Source: Roseovarius sp.
GTDB taxonomy: Bacteria > Pseudomonadota > Alphaproteobacteria > Rhodobacterales > Rhodobacteraceae
Direction: 5' to 3'
Length of the DNA: 64,000 bases
Assembly (NCBI GenBank): GCA_014359765.1
Contig: JACIYT010000006.1
Span: forward strand, 58,051-122,050
In this document: piece after piece, positions 57,378-64,000 of the stretch
Position numbering within the stretch: the stretch's first letter is position 1
Layout of the letters: every line of letters begins with the position of its first letter
Made by a program: the position numbers and the translations under genes
The notes under the pieces: generated by a model
Databases searched by the model: none
What the model saw: the letters and a program-made list of their open reading frames with translations, nothing else
Told to the model about the DNA's origin: nothing

Positions 57378-57576
57378 CGCTCATGTCTCCTGTCTCGTCG
57401 GGAAAGGCCGCCAGCAGCGCCTCCAGCCCCGCCCGCGCCATCGCCCCGCCAGCCCGCCCCTCGCCCAGCATCAGCCGCAATTCGGCCGGCGTCAGCGCCC
57501 AGAATTCCGCCGGGCGCAGACCCAGCCCCTGCACGCCTGCCCGCAACAGCGCGGGCCAGTCGAGGCGCGCGCTCAT
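57370..57576 (-). CDS. GTA small tail-assembly protein g10.1
   Basis: 68-aa protein: MSARLDWPALLRAGVQGLGL, then RPAEFWALTPAELRLMLGE and a short acidic tail. RPxxFWxLTPxEL is the recognisable signature of phage tail assembly chaperones of the TAC type. The start overlaps the g10 stop (ATGA) and the end overlaps g11. Functionally it should guide tape-measure assembly together with g10. Confidence 0.88.
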   Translation of the reverse strand: MSARLDWPALLRAGVQGLGLRPAEFWALTPAELRLMLGEGRAGGAMARAGLEALLAAFPDETGDMSDG

Positions 57577-57896
57577 CGTGCCTCCTCCGGCAGCGCAAAG
57601 GCCCGCGCCAGAAGCTGCGCCGCCGCCCGCGCCGCCGCGAGCGGCCCGCCCGCGATCTCGACCGAGAGGAGCGCGCCCGCGTCGCCCCGCCAGCCACCGC
57701 CGCGCAGCCCCGCCACGATCACCGCCAGCACATCGCGCGTCGAAAACGCGCCCGCCTCGAACCGCGCCACCAGATCGACCAGCGACCCCGCCGCCAGCGC
57801 CGCCTCCAGCTCCGCCAGCGCCCCGAGCGTGAGCCGCATCACCCGCCGCTCGCCATCGAGCACCAGCGCCACCTCGCCTGCAAAAGGATTGGCCAT
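57573..57896 (-). CDS. GTA tail-assembly-associated protein g10
   Basis: 107-aa GTA-family protein (MANPFAGEVALVLDGERRVM, RLTLGALAELEAAL, FSTRDVLAVIVAGLRGGG). In phages the gene between tail tube and tape measure encodes an assembly chaperone, and this protein occupies that position, 8 bp after g9. Overlaps g10.1 by ATGA. Confidence 0.88.
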   Translation of the reverse strand: MANPFAGEVALVLDGERRVMRLTLGALAELEAALAAGSLVDLVARFEAGAFSTRDVLAVIVAGLRGGGWRGDAGALLSVEIAGGPLAAARAAAQLLARAFALPEEAR

Positions 57897-57904
57897 GATC
57901 GCAC

Positions 57905-58318
57905 TCAGAGCGCGACAAAGCTCAGCCGCCCCGCCGAGGCGAGCGCCACCTCATAGGTCGCCTCGCCGTCATGCGTGCCGCCATACTCGATCCCCGTCAC
58001 CTGAAACGGCCCTTCGATGGTGCCGAAATCGGGGATGATCACCTGAAAATCCGGCATCTCCCCGTCAAAGAAGATCTGCCGCATCCGCGCATCGCTCGCC
58101 GCGTCTCGGAAAATCCCCGACCCGCTCAGGTTGGCCGATTTGACGCCCGCGCCCGCCAGCAATTCGCGCCAGCCCCCCGCTGAATCGAGGCTTGTGACAT
58201 CCACGCTCTCGGCGTTGAAGCTGACGCGCGTCGCGCGCAGCCCGGCCACGGTCTGGAAATTGCCGCTACCGGTGAGATCGACCTTGATGAGAAGGTCCTT
58301 GCCGTTCTGAACTGCCAT
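57905..58318 (-). CDS. GTA major tail protein g9
   Basis: 137-aa tail-tube subunit of the TP901-1 major tail protein family: MAVQNGKDLLIKVDLTGSGN, VSFNAESVDVTSLDSAGGWR and the C-terminal YEVALASAGRLSFVAL. It is predicted to polymerise into hexameric rings. A 23-bp gap with a ribosome site separates it from g8, as suits a highly expressed gene. Confidence 0.94.
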   Translation of the reverse strand: MAVQNGKDLLIKVDLTGSGNFQTVAGLRATRVSFNAESVDVTSLDSAGGWRELLAGAGVKSANLSGSGIFRDAASDARMRQIFFDGEMPDFQVIIPDFGTIEGPFQVTGIEYGGTHDGEATYEVALASAGRLSFVAL

Positions 58319-58341
58319 GTTGGTTCTCCGTTACTGAGGTC

Positions 58342-58755
58342 TCAATCGCCGTCATCGACGCGCGCGCGAAATGTCAGATCGATCCGCCGCCGCTGCCCCG
58401 CGCCGGTGCGGATCGCGCGCGCGCGCAGGAAATTCAGCGCCACCAGACGCCCCCGCGCGAGGGGGAGCGCCGCGCCGTCCAGCGCATCGCTCACCGCGCC
58501 CGCCGCCTGCTTGGCCGCGAGAAATCCCGCTGCCTGCGCGACGACCGAGACGCTCACCCGGTGTTCGGCCCCCGCGCCGGTCATGTCGCCACGCTCGCGC
58601 ACCTCCTCGGGGCCGAGAAGGACATAGAGATCGGGCGCGCGCCCCTCCGGCAGGGCATCGTGGATCGCACCCCCCACCAGCGCCGTCAGCGCCGCATCGC
58701 CCGCCAGCCGCTCGTAGATCGCCGCCTGGAGGGCGGCCGCCGCTCCATAGCTCAT
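58342..58755 (-). CDS. GTA tail terminator g8 (DUF3168)
   Basis: 137-aa DUF3168 protein: MSYGAAAALQAAIYERLAGD, PDLYVLLGPEEVRERGD and a C-terminal RRIDLTFRARVDDGD. It caps the tail tube and joins it to the head. The start overlaps the g7 stop (ATGA). Confidence 0.92.
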   Translation of the reverse strand: MSYGAAAALQAAIYERLAGDAALTALVGGAIHDALPEGRAPDLYVLLGPEEVRERGDMTGAGAEHRVSVSVVAQAAGFLAAKQAAGAVSDALDGAALPLARGRLVALNFLRARAIRTGAGQRRRIDLTFRARVDDGD

Positions 58756-59093
58756 GCCACCACCTCCTCTTCGGCCCAGAGCGTGAGATATCCCGGCCCT
58801 GCCGCGCTCTCGGTCACGGCCAGGATCGCGAAAACCCGCCCCCCGTCGCGCAGCCGCTGCCCCGGCACGGGCCGCGAGGGTGCCCCCTGCGGGGCCGCGC
58901 GCACGGTGATCCGGTAGGCCGCGCGCGCCACCCGCGCGCCCTCGCCCGCGCCCTCGCGCCCGGTGCGCGCCACCACCTCGGCCCAGAGCGTGCCGCGCCC
59001 CTCCCAGACCTCGGCAAAGCCGCCCGCGCCATCCTCCACCCGCGCCGGGGCCTCGAGCACCAGCGGGCGCGAGAGCGTGACCACCCCCCTCAT
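58752..59093 (-). CDS. GTA head-closure (stopper) protein g7
   Basis: 113-aa phage head-tail joining protein: LSRPLVLEAPARVEDGAGGF, a WAEVVARTGREGAGEGA segment, then YRITVRAAP. It forms the stopper ring that retains DNA before tail attachment. Overlaps g6 and g8 by ATGA. Confidence 0.92.
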   Translation of the reverse strand: MRGVVTLSRPLVLEAPARVEDGAGGFAEVWEGRGTLWAEVVARTGREGAGEGARVARAAYRITVRAAPQGAPSRPVPGQRLRDGGRVFAILAVTESAAGPGYLTLWAEEEVVA

Positions 59094-59689
59094 CGCGCGC
59101 CCCCGCCCAGCAGCCGCACCTTGCGATACCGCTCGATGAGGCTTGCCACGCCGAAGGGCATGCAGCCCTCGGCCAGCGCAGTCTCGTGGCGATGCTCGTA
59201 ATAATGCGCCGCCAGCATCAGCACCGCCTGCCCCAGATCGGGCGGCAGATCGCCCCAGCCCGCGCCATAGCCCGCGCGAAACAGCACTTCCGCCACGCCC
59301 CCCGTCGGCACCATCGGCAAGAGCATACCCACCGGGCGCAGCACCGGGCGGTGCGCATCACGCTCCAGCCGGTAATGGCGGGGGTCGATCACCTCGGCCT
59401 CGTCGGCGCGGTTGCGCAGCACGAGGCTGAGGATCGCGCTCACCGGCGCCACCGGCAGGGGCTGCCCGGTCGGGTCCTGCCAGTCGTGCAGAACCCAGGA
59501 AAACGCCCGCTCGATCAGCGCCTTGCCCGTGCGTCCCTCGATCGCGGCGAGGGCCGCGCGCAGAAATCCCTCCAGAACCGGGTCCTGGATATCGTCATCC
59601 GCAAAGCCGGTGCCCAGCCGCAGATGCGCCTTGAACTCCGCCAGCGGCAATGCGGCAGCCGGCACCGCGCTTTCTTCCATCAGCAACAT
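59090..59689 (-). CDS. GTA head-tail connector (adaptor) g6
   Basis: 199-aa gp6-like adaptor: AEFKAHLRLGTGFADDDIQD, GFLRAALAAIEGRTGKALIE and the C-terminal PPDLGQAVLMLAAHYYEHRH. It binds beneath the portal. The start at 59689 has GGAG 7 bp upstream. Unlike its neighbours it does not overlap the preceding gene: 150 bp containing two stem-loops separate it from the capsid gene. Confidence 0.92.
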   Translation of the reverse strand: MLLMEESAVPAAALPLAEFKAHLRLGTGFADDDIQDPVLEGFLRAALAAIEGRTGKALIERAFSWVLHDWQDPTGQPLPVAPVSAILSLVLRNRADEAEVIDPRHYRLERDAHRPVLRPVGMLLPMVPTGGVAEVLFRAGYGAGWGDLPPDLGQAVLMLAAHYYEHRHETALAEGCMPFGVASLIERYRKVRLLGGGAR

Positions 59690-59726
59690 GGACCATCTCC
59701 ATCATCCCGGACCCCTCCCGCGTGTC

Positions 59727-59820
59727 GGCGCGTGCCGCCCGGCCTTGCCCGGACGGAGGGGAAGCTGAACAAGGCCGCCTGTGGCGGCACGCGCCCGGGA
59801 CGGGGGCATCCTTGCCCCCG
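59727..59820 (-). other. Nested stem-loops between GTA capsid and connector genes
   Basis: GGCGCGTGCCGCC (59727-59739) is the exact reverse complement of GGCGGCACGCGCC (59783-59795). Directly inside, CGGCCTTG (59740-59747) matches CAAGGCCG (59770-59777), so a 21-bp stem with a single 5-nt bulge can form. Next to it, CGGGGGCA (59801-59808) and TGCCCCCG (59813-59820) make an 8-bp hairpin with a 4-nt loop. Neither is followed by a T-run. Processing, mRNA stabilisation or partial termination after the capsid gene are possible roles. Confidence 0.85.
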
Positions 59821-59839
59821 CCCATCCTCACCGCGCACC

Positions 59840-61018
59840 TCAGGCGGCGGCGAACCGCAGGAGCTTGATCGCCTTGAAATCGCTCACATCGCCGCCGACG
59901 CGCTTGGTCGCGTAGAAGAGGACATGCGGCTTGGCGCTGAACGGGTCGCGCAGGATGCGCAGGTCGGGCCGTTCGGCCACCGTGTAACCGGCGCGGAAAT
60001 CGCCAAAGGCGATGGCATCGGCGCCCGCCGCGATATCGGGCATGTCCTCGGCAATCAGCACCGGATAGCCCATGAGCCGCGCAGGCTCCGCCGCCGCAAG
60101 ACCGTCCGACCACAGGAACCGCCCGTCGGCATCCTTGAGCTTGCGCACCACGCCGGCGGTGCGCGAATTCATCACGAAAGTGGCATTGGCGCGGTATTCC
60201 GCCCCCAGCGCATAGACCAGATCGACGATCGCATCCGGCCCGCCCAGATCGCCCGCAACGCCGGTCGGCACATAGCCCAGATTGCCCCAGGTCCACACAT
60301 CGTTATCCACCGCCGGGCGGCTCAGGATACCGCGCGGCTTGTCCACCCCGTCGCCCGCGATGAAGGCCGCCGCCTCGGCGCGCGCGAACCGGTCCGCGAT
60401 GCGCGCGGCCAGCCAGCCCTCAACGTCGAACGCGCTGTCATCCAGAAGCCGCTGACTCGCCTTGGGCAGCGCGCTCAGCTCGTGCAGCGGGATCGTGATG
60501 CGGTCGATCACCGGCGTGTCGGTCTCGGCCACGCTGCCCGTCTCGTTGGCCCAGCCATGGCCGAGGTCGGTGTGATCCACCAGCACGTCGAAGGACGTCG
60601 CCTCCACCGTCACCACATTGGCGATGGCGCGGATCGAGGCGGTGGAATTCATCACCGAACGGATCGTGTCCGAGGTCTGCGGATCGACCAGATAGCCGCC
60701 CTCTGCGGCCACCGAGGTGTTGAGCGCCTTGCCCTCAAGCTCGAGCCCGCGCAGCCCGTCATCATCGCCCGAGCGCAGATAGGCGTCGAACGCCTTGCGA
60801 TGCGGCGCGCCGCTGTCCCGCTCGCCTGCCAGATGCGGGCGGCCCTGCACGAGGCTCTTGCGTTCGATCATGGTCATCTTGTCATCCTGTTGTTGAAAAC
60901 GCTTGCTGATTTCGGCCCGAAAGCCCTTGAACTCGTCGAGAAACCCGCCCAGGGCCTCCCGCATCTCGGCAGCCGGAGACATGTCTTCCCCGGTCCGAGC
61001 CTTCGTCTCGGTCGTCAT
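59840..61018 (-). CDS. GTA major capsid protein g5
   Basis: 392-aa HK97-fold capsid subunit. The N-terminal ~70 residues are charged and helical (delta/scaffold domain, EMREALGGFLDEFKGFRAEISKR region) and would be removed by the g4 protease. The body has GGYLVDPQTSDTIRSVMNST, AAAFIAGDGVDKPRGIL and the ending FKAIKLLRFAAA, all typical of GTA capsids. The start at 61018 has GAGGAG upstream; the open frame continues further but is not coding. Confidence 0.96.
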   Translation of the reverse strand: MTTETKARTGEDMSPAAEMREALGGFLDEFKGFRAEISKRFQQQDDKMTMIERKSLVQGRPHLAGERDSGAPHRKAFDAYLRSGDDDGLRGLELEGKALNTSVAAEGGYLVDPQTSDTIRSVMNSTASIRAIANVVTVEATSFDVLVDHTDLGHGWANETGSVAETDTPVIDRITIPLHELSALPKASQRLLDDSAFDVEGWLAARIADRFARAEAAAFIAGDGVDKPRGILSRPAVDNDVWTWGNLGYVPTGVAGDLGGPDAIVDLVYALGAEYRANATFVMNSRTAGVVRKLKDADGRFLWSDGLAAAEPARLMGYPVLIAEDMPDIAAGADAIAFGDFRAGYTVAERPDLRILRDPFSAKPHVLFYATKRVGGDVSDFKAIKLLRFAAA

Positions 61019-61050
61019 CGTCAACTCCTCTCGGTTACGGGTCGGGCGGC

Positions 61051-61599
61051 TCAGGGCCGCGCCATCTCCCGGCGCGCCGCCCGCAGCACGGCCGCCATTT
61101 CGCGCCAGGTGTCGCCGGGATCTTCTCCCTTGGCGGCCACCCGCGCACTGGGCAGCATCGGGAAGGTCACCAGCGACACCTCCCAAAGCTCCAGTTCCTG
61201 CAAGAGCCTCTGGCCCTTCTGATTGCGGCTCGCGCGGACCGTCCGGTAGCCGATGCTCAGCCCGTCGAGCGCCCCCGCCGCGATCAGATCCGCCGCCTCG
61301 CGTGCCCGCGCCACCCCGCTCAGCAGCCGGCCCTTGACCCACAGGCCGCGCGCATCCTCGCGCACCTCGTCCCAGATCCCGATCGGCTCGCGCGGGTCAT
61401 GCTGCCAGAGCATCCGCACCCGCCGCCCCTCCTCTGCCAGCCGCTTCAGGCTCGCCGCATAGGCCCCGCGCATCACCACGTCACCGCCGCGGTCGGGCGC
61501 GTCGAACAGGCTCGCATGGCCCTCGATCACGCCCGCCTCCGAGACGATCAGCGCCTCGGCCCCGCCACCCGTGAATTTCCGTTCCAGTCCCGTTTCCAT
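61051..61599 (-). CDS. GTA prohead protease g4
   Basis: 182-aa HK97-type prohead serine protease that trims the capsid delta domain. It has GHASLFDAPDRGGDVVMRGA, the His in MLWQHDPREPIGIWDE, and the Ser region LDGLSIGYRTV. I chose the ATG at 61599 (METGLERKF) with AAAGGG 7 bp upstream; the ATG at 61620, which overlaps the g3.5 stop (ATGA), would add seven residues and is equally plausible by coupling. Confidence 0.93.
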   Translation of the reverse strand: METGLERKFTGGGAEALIVSEAGVIEGHASLFDAPDRGGDVVMRGAYAASLKRLAEEGRRVRMLWQHDPREPIGIWDEVREDARGLWVKGRLLSGVARAREAADLIAAGALDGLSIGYRTVRASRNQKGQRLLQELELWEVSLVTFPMLPSARVAAKGEDPGDTWREMAAVLRAARREMARP

Positions 61600-61616
61600 C
61601 GTCTCGCCCTTTCGCC

Positions 61617-61859
61617 TCATCCCGGCAACGCCGCCAGCACCTGCTGAAACGCCTGCACCAGCACCGCCGCCGCCACCCCATAGACCGCCAGCCACAGCCG
61701 CCGTTCCAACCGTTCCAATGCCGCCTCCATCCGCTCGAGGCGCTCGACCATGGCCCGGTTCTGCAATTCCGAGACCCGCTCATGTGCCTCGAGCCGCAGC
61801 GCCGGCGCGCAGTCGAACCCCTCGAATCCGTAGCGCGGCGGCGGGGGGGGCTCAGCCAT
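61617..61859 (-). CDS. GTA protein g3.5
   Basis: 80-aa small protein found between portal and protease in GTA clusters. A proline-rich start (MAEPPPPPRYGFEGFDCAP) precedes a coiled-coil helix (RMEAALERLERRLWL) and a C-terminal hydrophobic helix (AVYGVAAAVLVQAFQQVLA). The start overlaps the portal stop. Its role is thought to be in head formation; this is family knowledge, not visible here. Confidence 0.85.
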   Translation of the reverse strand: MAEPPPPPRYGFEGFDCAPALRLEAHERVSELQNRAMVERLERMEAALERLERRLWLAVYGVAAAVLVQAFQQVLAALPG

Positions 61860-63045
61860 CGGCCGCCTCCTGCGCGACCGGCGGCAGCCCGAGCAGCGCG
61901 CGCTTTTCCGCATCGGTCAGGAAATCCGCCGCCGCCACGCGCGCCCATTGCGCATCACGCTCGGCGGCGAGCGCGGGCACCCGGTCGAGATCGGGCACCA
62001 GCTCGAAGGTCTCGCCGGCATGAATGCCGAGCCATGTCGCCACCGCCGCCGTCACCCTTGCCGCCAGCGGCAGAACCGTGAGCCGGTAGAACGCGCGGTT
62101 CGCCTCCTGGTAATTGGCGAATGTCGCGTCGCCGGGAATGCCCAGCAGCATCGGCGGCACGCCGAATGCCAGCGCGATCTCGCGCGCAGCGGCCTCCTTG
62201 GTCTTCTGGAATTCCATGTCCGAGGGGCTGAAACCCATCGGCTTCCAGTCGAGCCCACCCTCGAGCAGCATCGGCCGCCCGGCGTTGCGCGCGCCCTGGT
62301 GATGCGCTTCCATCTCGCTCACGAGGCGCGCATATTGATCCTCGCTCAGGTGGCCCTGACCCTCGGCGCCCTTGTAAACGATCGCCCCCGAGGGCCGCGC
62401 CGCATTGTCCAATAGCGCCTTGGACCAGCGGCTTGCGGCATTGTGCACGTCAATCGCCTGCGCCGCCGGTTGCAGCGGGCTGAGACCGTAATGATCGTCC
62501 TGCGGGTGAAAGCTGCGGATATGGCAGATGCAGGGCGCCCCCTCGCCGAGGGGAAAGCGGTGCTTGCGCCCGCCCACCTGATATTCATAGCCCACCGGCC
62601 AGCCATCGGCCCCCGGCACCACGCTCATCCGGTCCGAGCGCAGCACATGCAGCTCGACCGGCACGCCCTCGCCGGATCCCACCGCCTCGACATAGGCGTT
62701 ACCGCTCAGCAGGAGCTGGCCATAGACCGCCTCGAACAGCTCTGCCCGCCCCTGCGCCGGATTCGGCGCGCGCACCAGATCGAGCACCGGATGCGCATCA
62801 TAGCGCCGCTCGCAATCCTGCAGCACGAGCGGCAGCGCCGCAGCCGCCTCGGCGATCATCTTCACGCAGCGAAACCCCACCGGGTTGCCCGCAAATCCCG
62901 TGCGCATGAGGCCCGCGGTGTCGCGCGGCCCCCAGGCCGCGCGCCCCTGCATCCCCCAGGCGATCACCCGGCCTGCCGCGCTTGCCTTCGTCTCGGGCGG
63001 CTCCGGCGCCGCCGCCCCTCCCTGCCGGAAGAAATCCAGTATCAT
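61852..63045 (-). CDS. GTA portal protein g3
   Basis: 397-aa HK97-type portal forming the dodecameric DNA channel. Landmarks are GNPVGFRCVKMIAEAAAALP, LLSGNAYVEAV, FHPQDDHYGLSPLQPAAQAI, REIALAFGVPPMLLGIPGD and the TFANYQEANRAFY segment. The start at 63045 has AAGGAG 6 bp upstream. It is now the first gene of the operon: nothing resembling a terminase precedes it, so its promoter should be in the 207-bp gap to the H-NS gene or further upstream. Confidence 0.95.
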   Translation of the reverse strand: MILDFFRQGGAAAPEPPETKASAAGRVIAWGMQGRAAWGPRDTAGLMRTGFAGNPVGFRCVKMIAEAAAALPLVLQDCERRYDAHPVLDLVRAPNPAQGRAELFEAVYGQLLLSGNAYVEAVGSGEGVPVELHVLRSDRMSVVPGADGWPVGYEYQVGGRKHRFPLGEGAPCICHIRSFHPQDDHYGLSPLQPAAQAIDVHNAASRWSKALLDNAARPSGAIVYKGAEGQGHLSEDQYARLVSEMEAHHQGARNAGRPMLLEGGLDWKPMGFSPSDMEFQKTKEAAAREIALAFGVPPMLLGIPGDATFANYQEANRAFYRLTVLPLAARVTAAVATWLGIHAGETFELVPDLDRVPALAAERDAQWARVAAADFLTDAEKRALLGLPPVAQEAADG

Positions 63046-63169
63046 CGCGTGCTCCTTCACCTCGGCGCTTGAAGGGCATCAGACGACGAAAGGTTTAACA
63101 CTTCCCAAGCCCACCGCGCGCGCCCGTGCATTGGCGTGCAGGCTGATGCCGTTTGGCGCGCGCTTCACG

Positions 63170-63192
63170 AAATGCCCTGCGGCATTTTCTTT
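63170..63192 (+). terminator. Terminator-like hairpin between GTA portal and H-NS gene
   Basis: AAATGCC (63170-63176) and GGCATTT (63181-63187) form a perfect 7-bp stem with a CTGC loop, followed on the plus strand by TCTTTT. It has the form of a Rho-independent terminator reading rightward, yet no plus-strand gene lies upstream; it would end antisense transcripts of the GTA operon. Confidence 0.55.
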
Positions 63193-63252
63193 TGACTTGC
63201 GAAACGTGGAATTGCGCTATATTTGCAGAAAATTACGGAAAAGGAGATGAAA

Positions 63253-63570
63253 ATGGATGACCTTTCAAAACTTTCCTCACAGGAACTCGAAAACCTCGCC
63301 CGCGAGGCGCGGGAACTGGCCATTGCCCGAAAGGAAGAAGAAAGAAAACAACTCCGCGCCGAGCTTGTAAAACGTATCCGCGAGGCGGGATTCACGATCG
63401 AGGAGATTTTCCCCGGCCCCCGCACGACCCCGTCCAGGGCCGCCGGAAACGCCGTGAAATACCGCGATCCCGCCGATCCCCGCCGGACCTGGGCCGGCCG
63501 CGGACGCAAGCCCCGCTGGCTGATCGAGGCCGAGGCCGCGGGCCGCTCGCTCCAGGAATTCGCCGTCTGA
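63253..63570 (+). CDS. H-NS family nucleoid-associated protein
   Basis: 105-aa H-NS-family protein. The N-terminal ~50 residues form a charged coiled coil for oligomerisation (DDLSKLSSQELENLAREARE, ARKEEERKQLRAELVKRI). The C-terminal DNA-binding module reads KYRDPADPRRTWAGRGRKPR, the family's TWxGRGRxP AT-hook-like motif. AAGGAG lies 6 bp before the ATG at 63253. A TTGACT and a TATATT are present upstream but with 20-bp spacing. Family members such as HvrA of Rhodobacter regulate metabolic genes or silence foreign DNA. Divergent from the GTA operon. Confidence 0.9.
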   Translation: MDDLSKLSSQELENLAREARELAIARKEEERKQLRAELVKRIREAGFTIEEIFPGPRTTPSRAAGNAVKYRDPADPRRTWAGRGRKPRWLIEAEAAGRSLQEFAV

Positions 63571-63875
63571 GACCGACCGGGCGCGCGCCCTGGTGTTCGA
63601 CACCTGACACAACGTGCCTGCTTCTGCACGGTCACCCGTCGGGGCCGCGCGCTGCCACTCGGCACGCCGCTCAGAACGCCGCGCAGCGCCCGCCCGCGGG
63701 TGGGCGCAAGAACGCGCGTGGTCCTCGATTTATGGTGCCAGATACTGCAACGATTGAGCCCGCGTTGACCTTGCAAAAGTATAGCGCGACACAAGGTTTG
63801 AGCAATCCAGACGGCGGTGTTGCAGAACTCTGACCGTGAAGGATTCACATTACGAATCCATGCGGTTAGACGGGT
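63571..63875. other. Non-coding spacer between H-NS gene and IS end, lower GC
   Basis: 305 bp without a convincing gene. The first ~150 bp are GC-rich like the backbone; from about 63720 the composition drops. GGATTC-N7-GAATCC (63841-63859) is a 6-bp inverted repeat just before the presumed IS end. The composition change suggests inserted or eroded foreign DNA. Confidence 0.5.
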
Positions 63876-64000
63876 TGTACTGGGGCACGGTTATGAGACA
63901 GTGCTTTGCGCTGGTTAGGCTGCCATCATGATCACCGTGGCAGCGTCGGTTTCAAGGCCTTTTTGCTCAGCCCTGATCTGAGTGGGTGTTTTGTATCCGT
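63876..64000 (-). mobile_element. End of a probable insertion sequence (runs off the window)
   Basis: Begins TGTACTGGGGCACGG, which resembles terminal inverted repeats of IS3-family elements (TG start, A/T-rich GACA end after about 25 bp: TTATGAGACA). About 40 bp inside lies the stop codon of an ORF pointing into the window from the right, as expected for a transposase ending near its IR. The partner IR and target duplication are outside the window, so the family is tentative. Confidence 0.5.
63915..63998 (-). CDS. C-terminal fragment of probable transposase
   Basis: 27 codons plus TAA, open to the window edge: GYKTPTQIRAEQKGLETD followed by AATVIMMAA. GYxTPxQ near the end is reminiscent of IS3-type DDE transposases, whose C-termini often carry a G-Y-x-T-P motif. 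The other minus-strand frames close within the fragment. Too short for firm assignment. Confidence 0.45.
   Translation of the reverse strand, partial: GYKTPTQIRAEQKGLETDAATVIMMAA

Larger units (their letters stand above)
50747..63045 (-). mobile_element. Gene transfer agent structural gene cluster (g3 to g15, no terminase)
   Basis: Sixteen-member or near-complete particle operon in the order known from Rhodobacter capsulatus GTA: portal, g3.5, protease, capsid, connector, stopper, tail terminator, tail tube, g10, g10.1, tape measure, distal tail, hub, peptidase, tail tip. All genes lie on one strand, mostly with ATGA overlaps, and none is visibly broken. Small (g1) and large (g2) terminase genes, which normally precede the portal, are absent. 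No integrase, lysis or replication gene is present, so this is a domesticated GTA, not a prophage. Confidence 0.9.

Noticed and set aside
50747..63045. Active prophage
   Set aside because: Order, sizes and families match a gene transfer agent; there is no integrase, repressor, replication or lysis gene and no terminase.
63079..63213. Minus-strand open frame of about 44 codons ending KPFVV between portal and H-NS gene, considered as a terminase remnant
   Set aside because: It does not resemble the end of any terminase I know, has no good start codon, and runs through the terminator-like hairpin.

Overview
The window is about 64 kb of high-GC DNA. Its gene content and neighbourhoods place it in the alphaproteobacterial order Rhodobacterales: a CckA-type hybrid kinase, DUF6456, DUF6477 and DUF6314 proteins, a GTTC-N7-GTTC SOS box, TTAA-N7-TTAA CtrA-type sites, and a gene transfer agent (GTA) cluster of the Rhodobacter capsulatus type. 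Genus and species cannot be read from the sequence. Most of it is ordinary core chromosome with closely packed, often overlapping genes.

Region by region. 1-2.5 kb: end of a MATE exporter, then aroQ coupled to a LuxR-type regulator. 2.8-4.7 kb: rpsB-tsf on the minus strand, with a structured leader and an intergenic hairpin. 4.8-9.3 kb: DUF502, lipA, oxyR, and the divergent DUF6456/DUF6477 pair. 9.4-16 kb: guaA, a truncated monooxygenase-like ORF, a DMT exporter, a FadL-like porin, an ATPase, metA and ppk2. 16-21.6 kb: thioesterase and crotonase-fold genes, trmFO, gluQRS and a PAS protein. 21.3-28.9 kb: minus-strand DUF1330, a small coupled ORF, alaS, recA with promoter and SOS box, then cckA behind a perfect CtrA-type site. 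28.9-32.5 kb: rpmH-rnpA-yidD-guaB-rsmB from a strong promoter. 32.7-36.4 kb: TVP38 protein, MerA-like flavoprotein, histidine kinase and tRNA-Arg(ACG). 36.5-41.7 kb: DMT exporter, ilvC divergent from two Lrp/AsnC regulators, a CHAD protein and a class V aminotransferase. 42-50.7 kb: UbiH-type hydroxylase, HAD phosphatase, a 28-bp tandem repeat, an SMR exporter, a Mur/Fur-type regulator with a CDF transporter, trpA, DUF3445-DUF6314, purB and an M20 amidohydrolase.

50.7-63.05 kb on the minus strand is a GTA structural operon running from portal (g3) to the large tail-tip protein (g15), in canonical order with all reading frames intact. The two genes that normally start such a cluster, the small and large terminase subunits (g1 and g2), are not upstream of the portal gene. 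Instead there is a 207-bp gap, a divergent H-NS-family gene, a lower-GC spacer, and the end of what looks like an insertion sequence at the window edge. The particle genes therefore look complete while the DNA-packaging motor is missing or displaced.

The most notable observations are this terminase-less GTA locus beside an H-NS gene and an IS, an extended nested stem-loop between the GTA capsid and connector genes, the perfect CtrA-type box in front of cckA (the phosphorelay that controls GTA production in R. capsulatus), and several small or eroded ORFs translationally coupled to housekeeping genes. No CRISPR array and no complete transposon are present.
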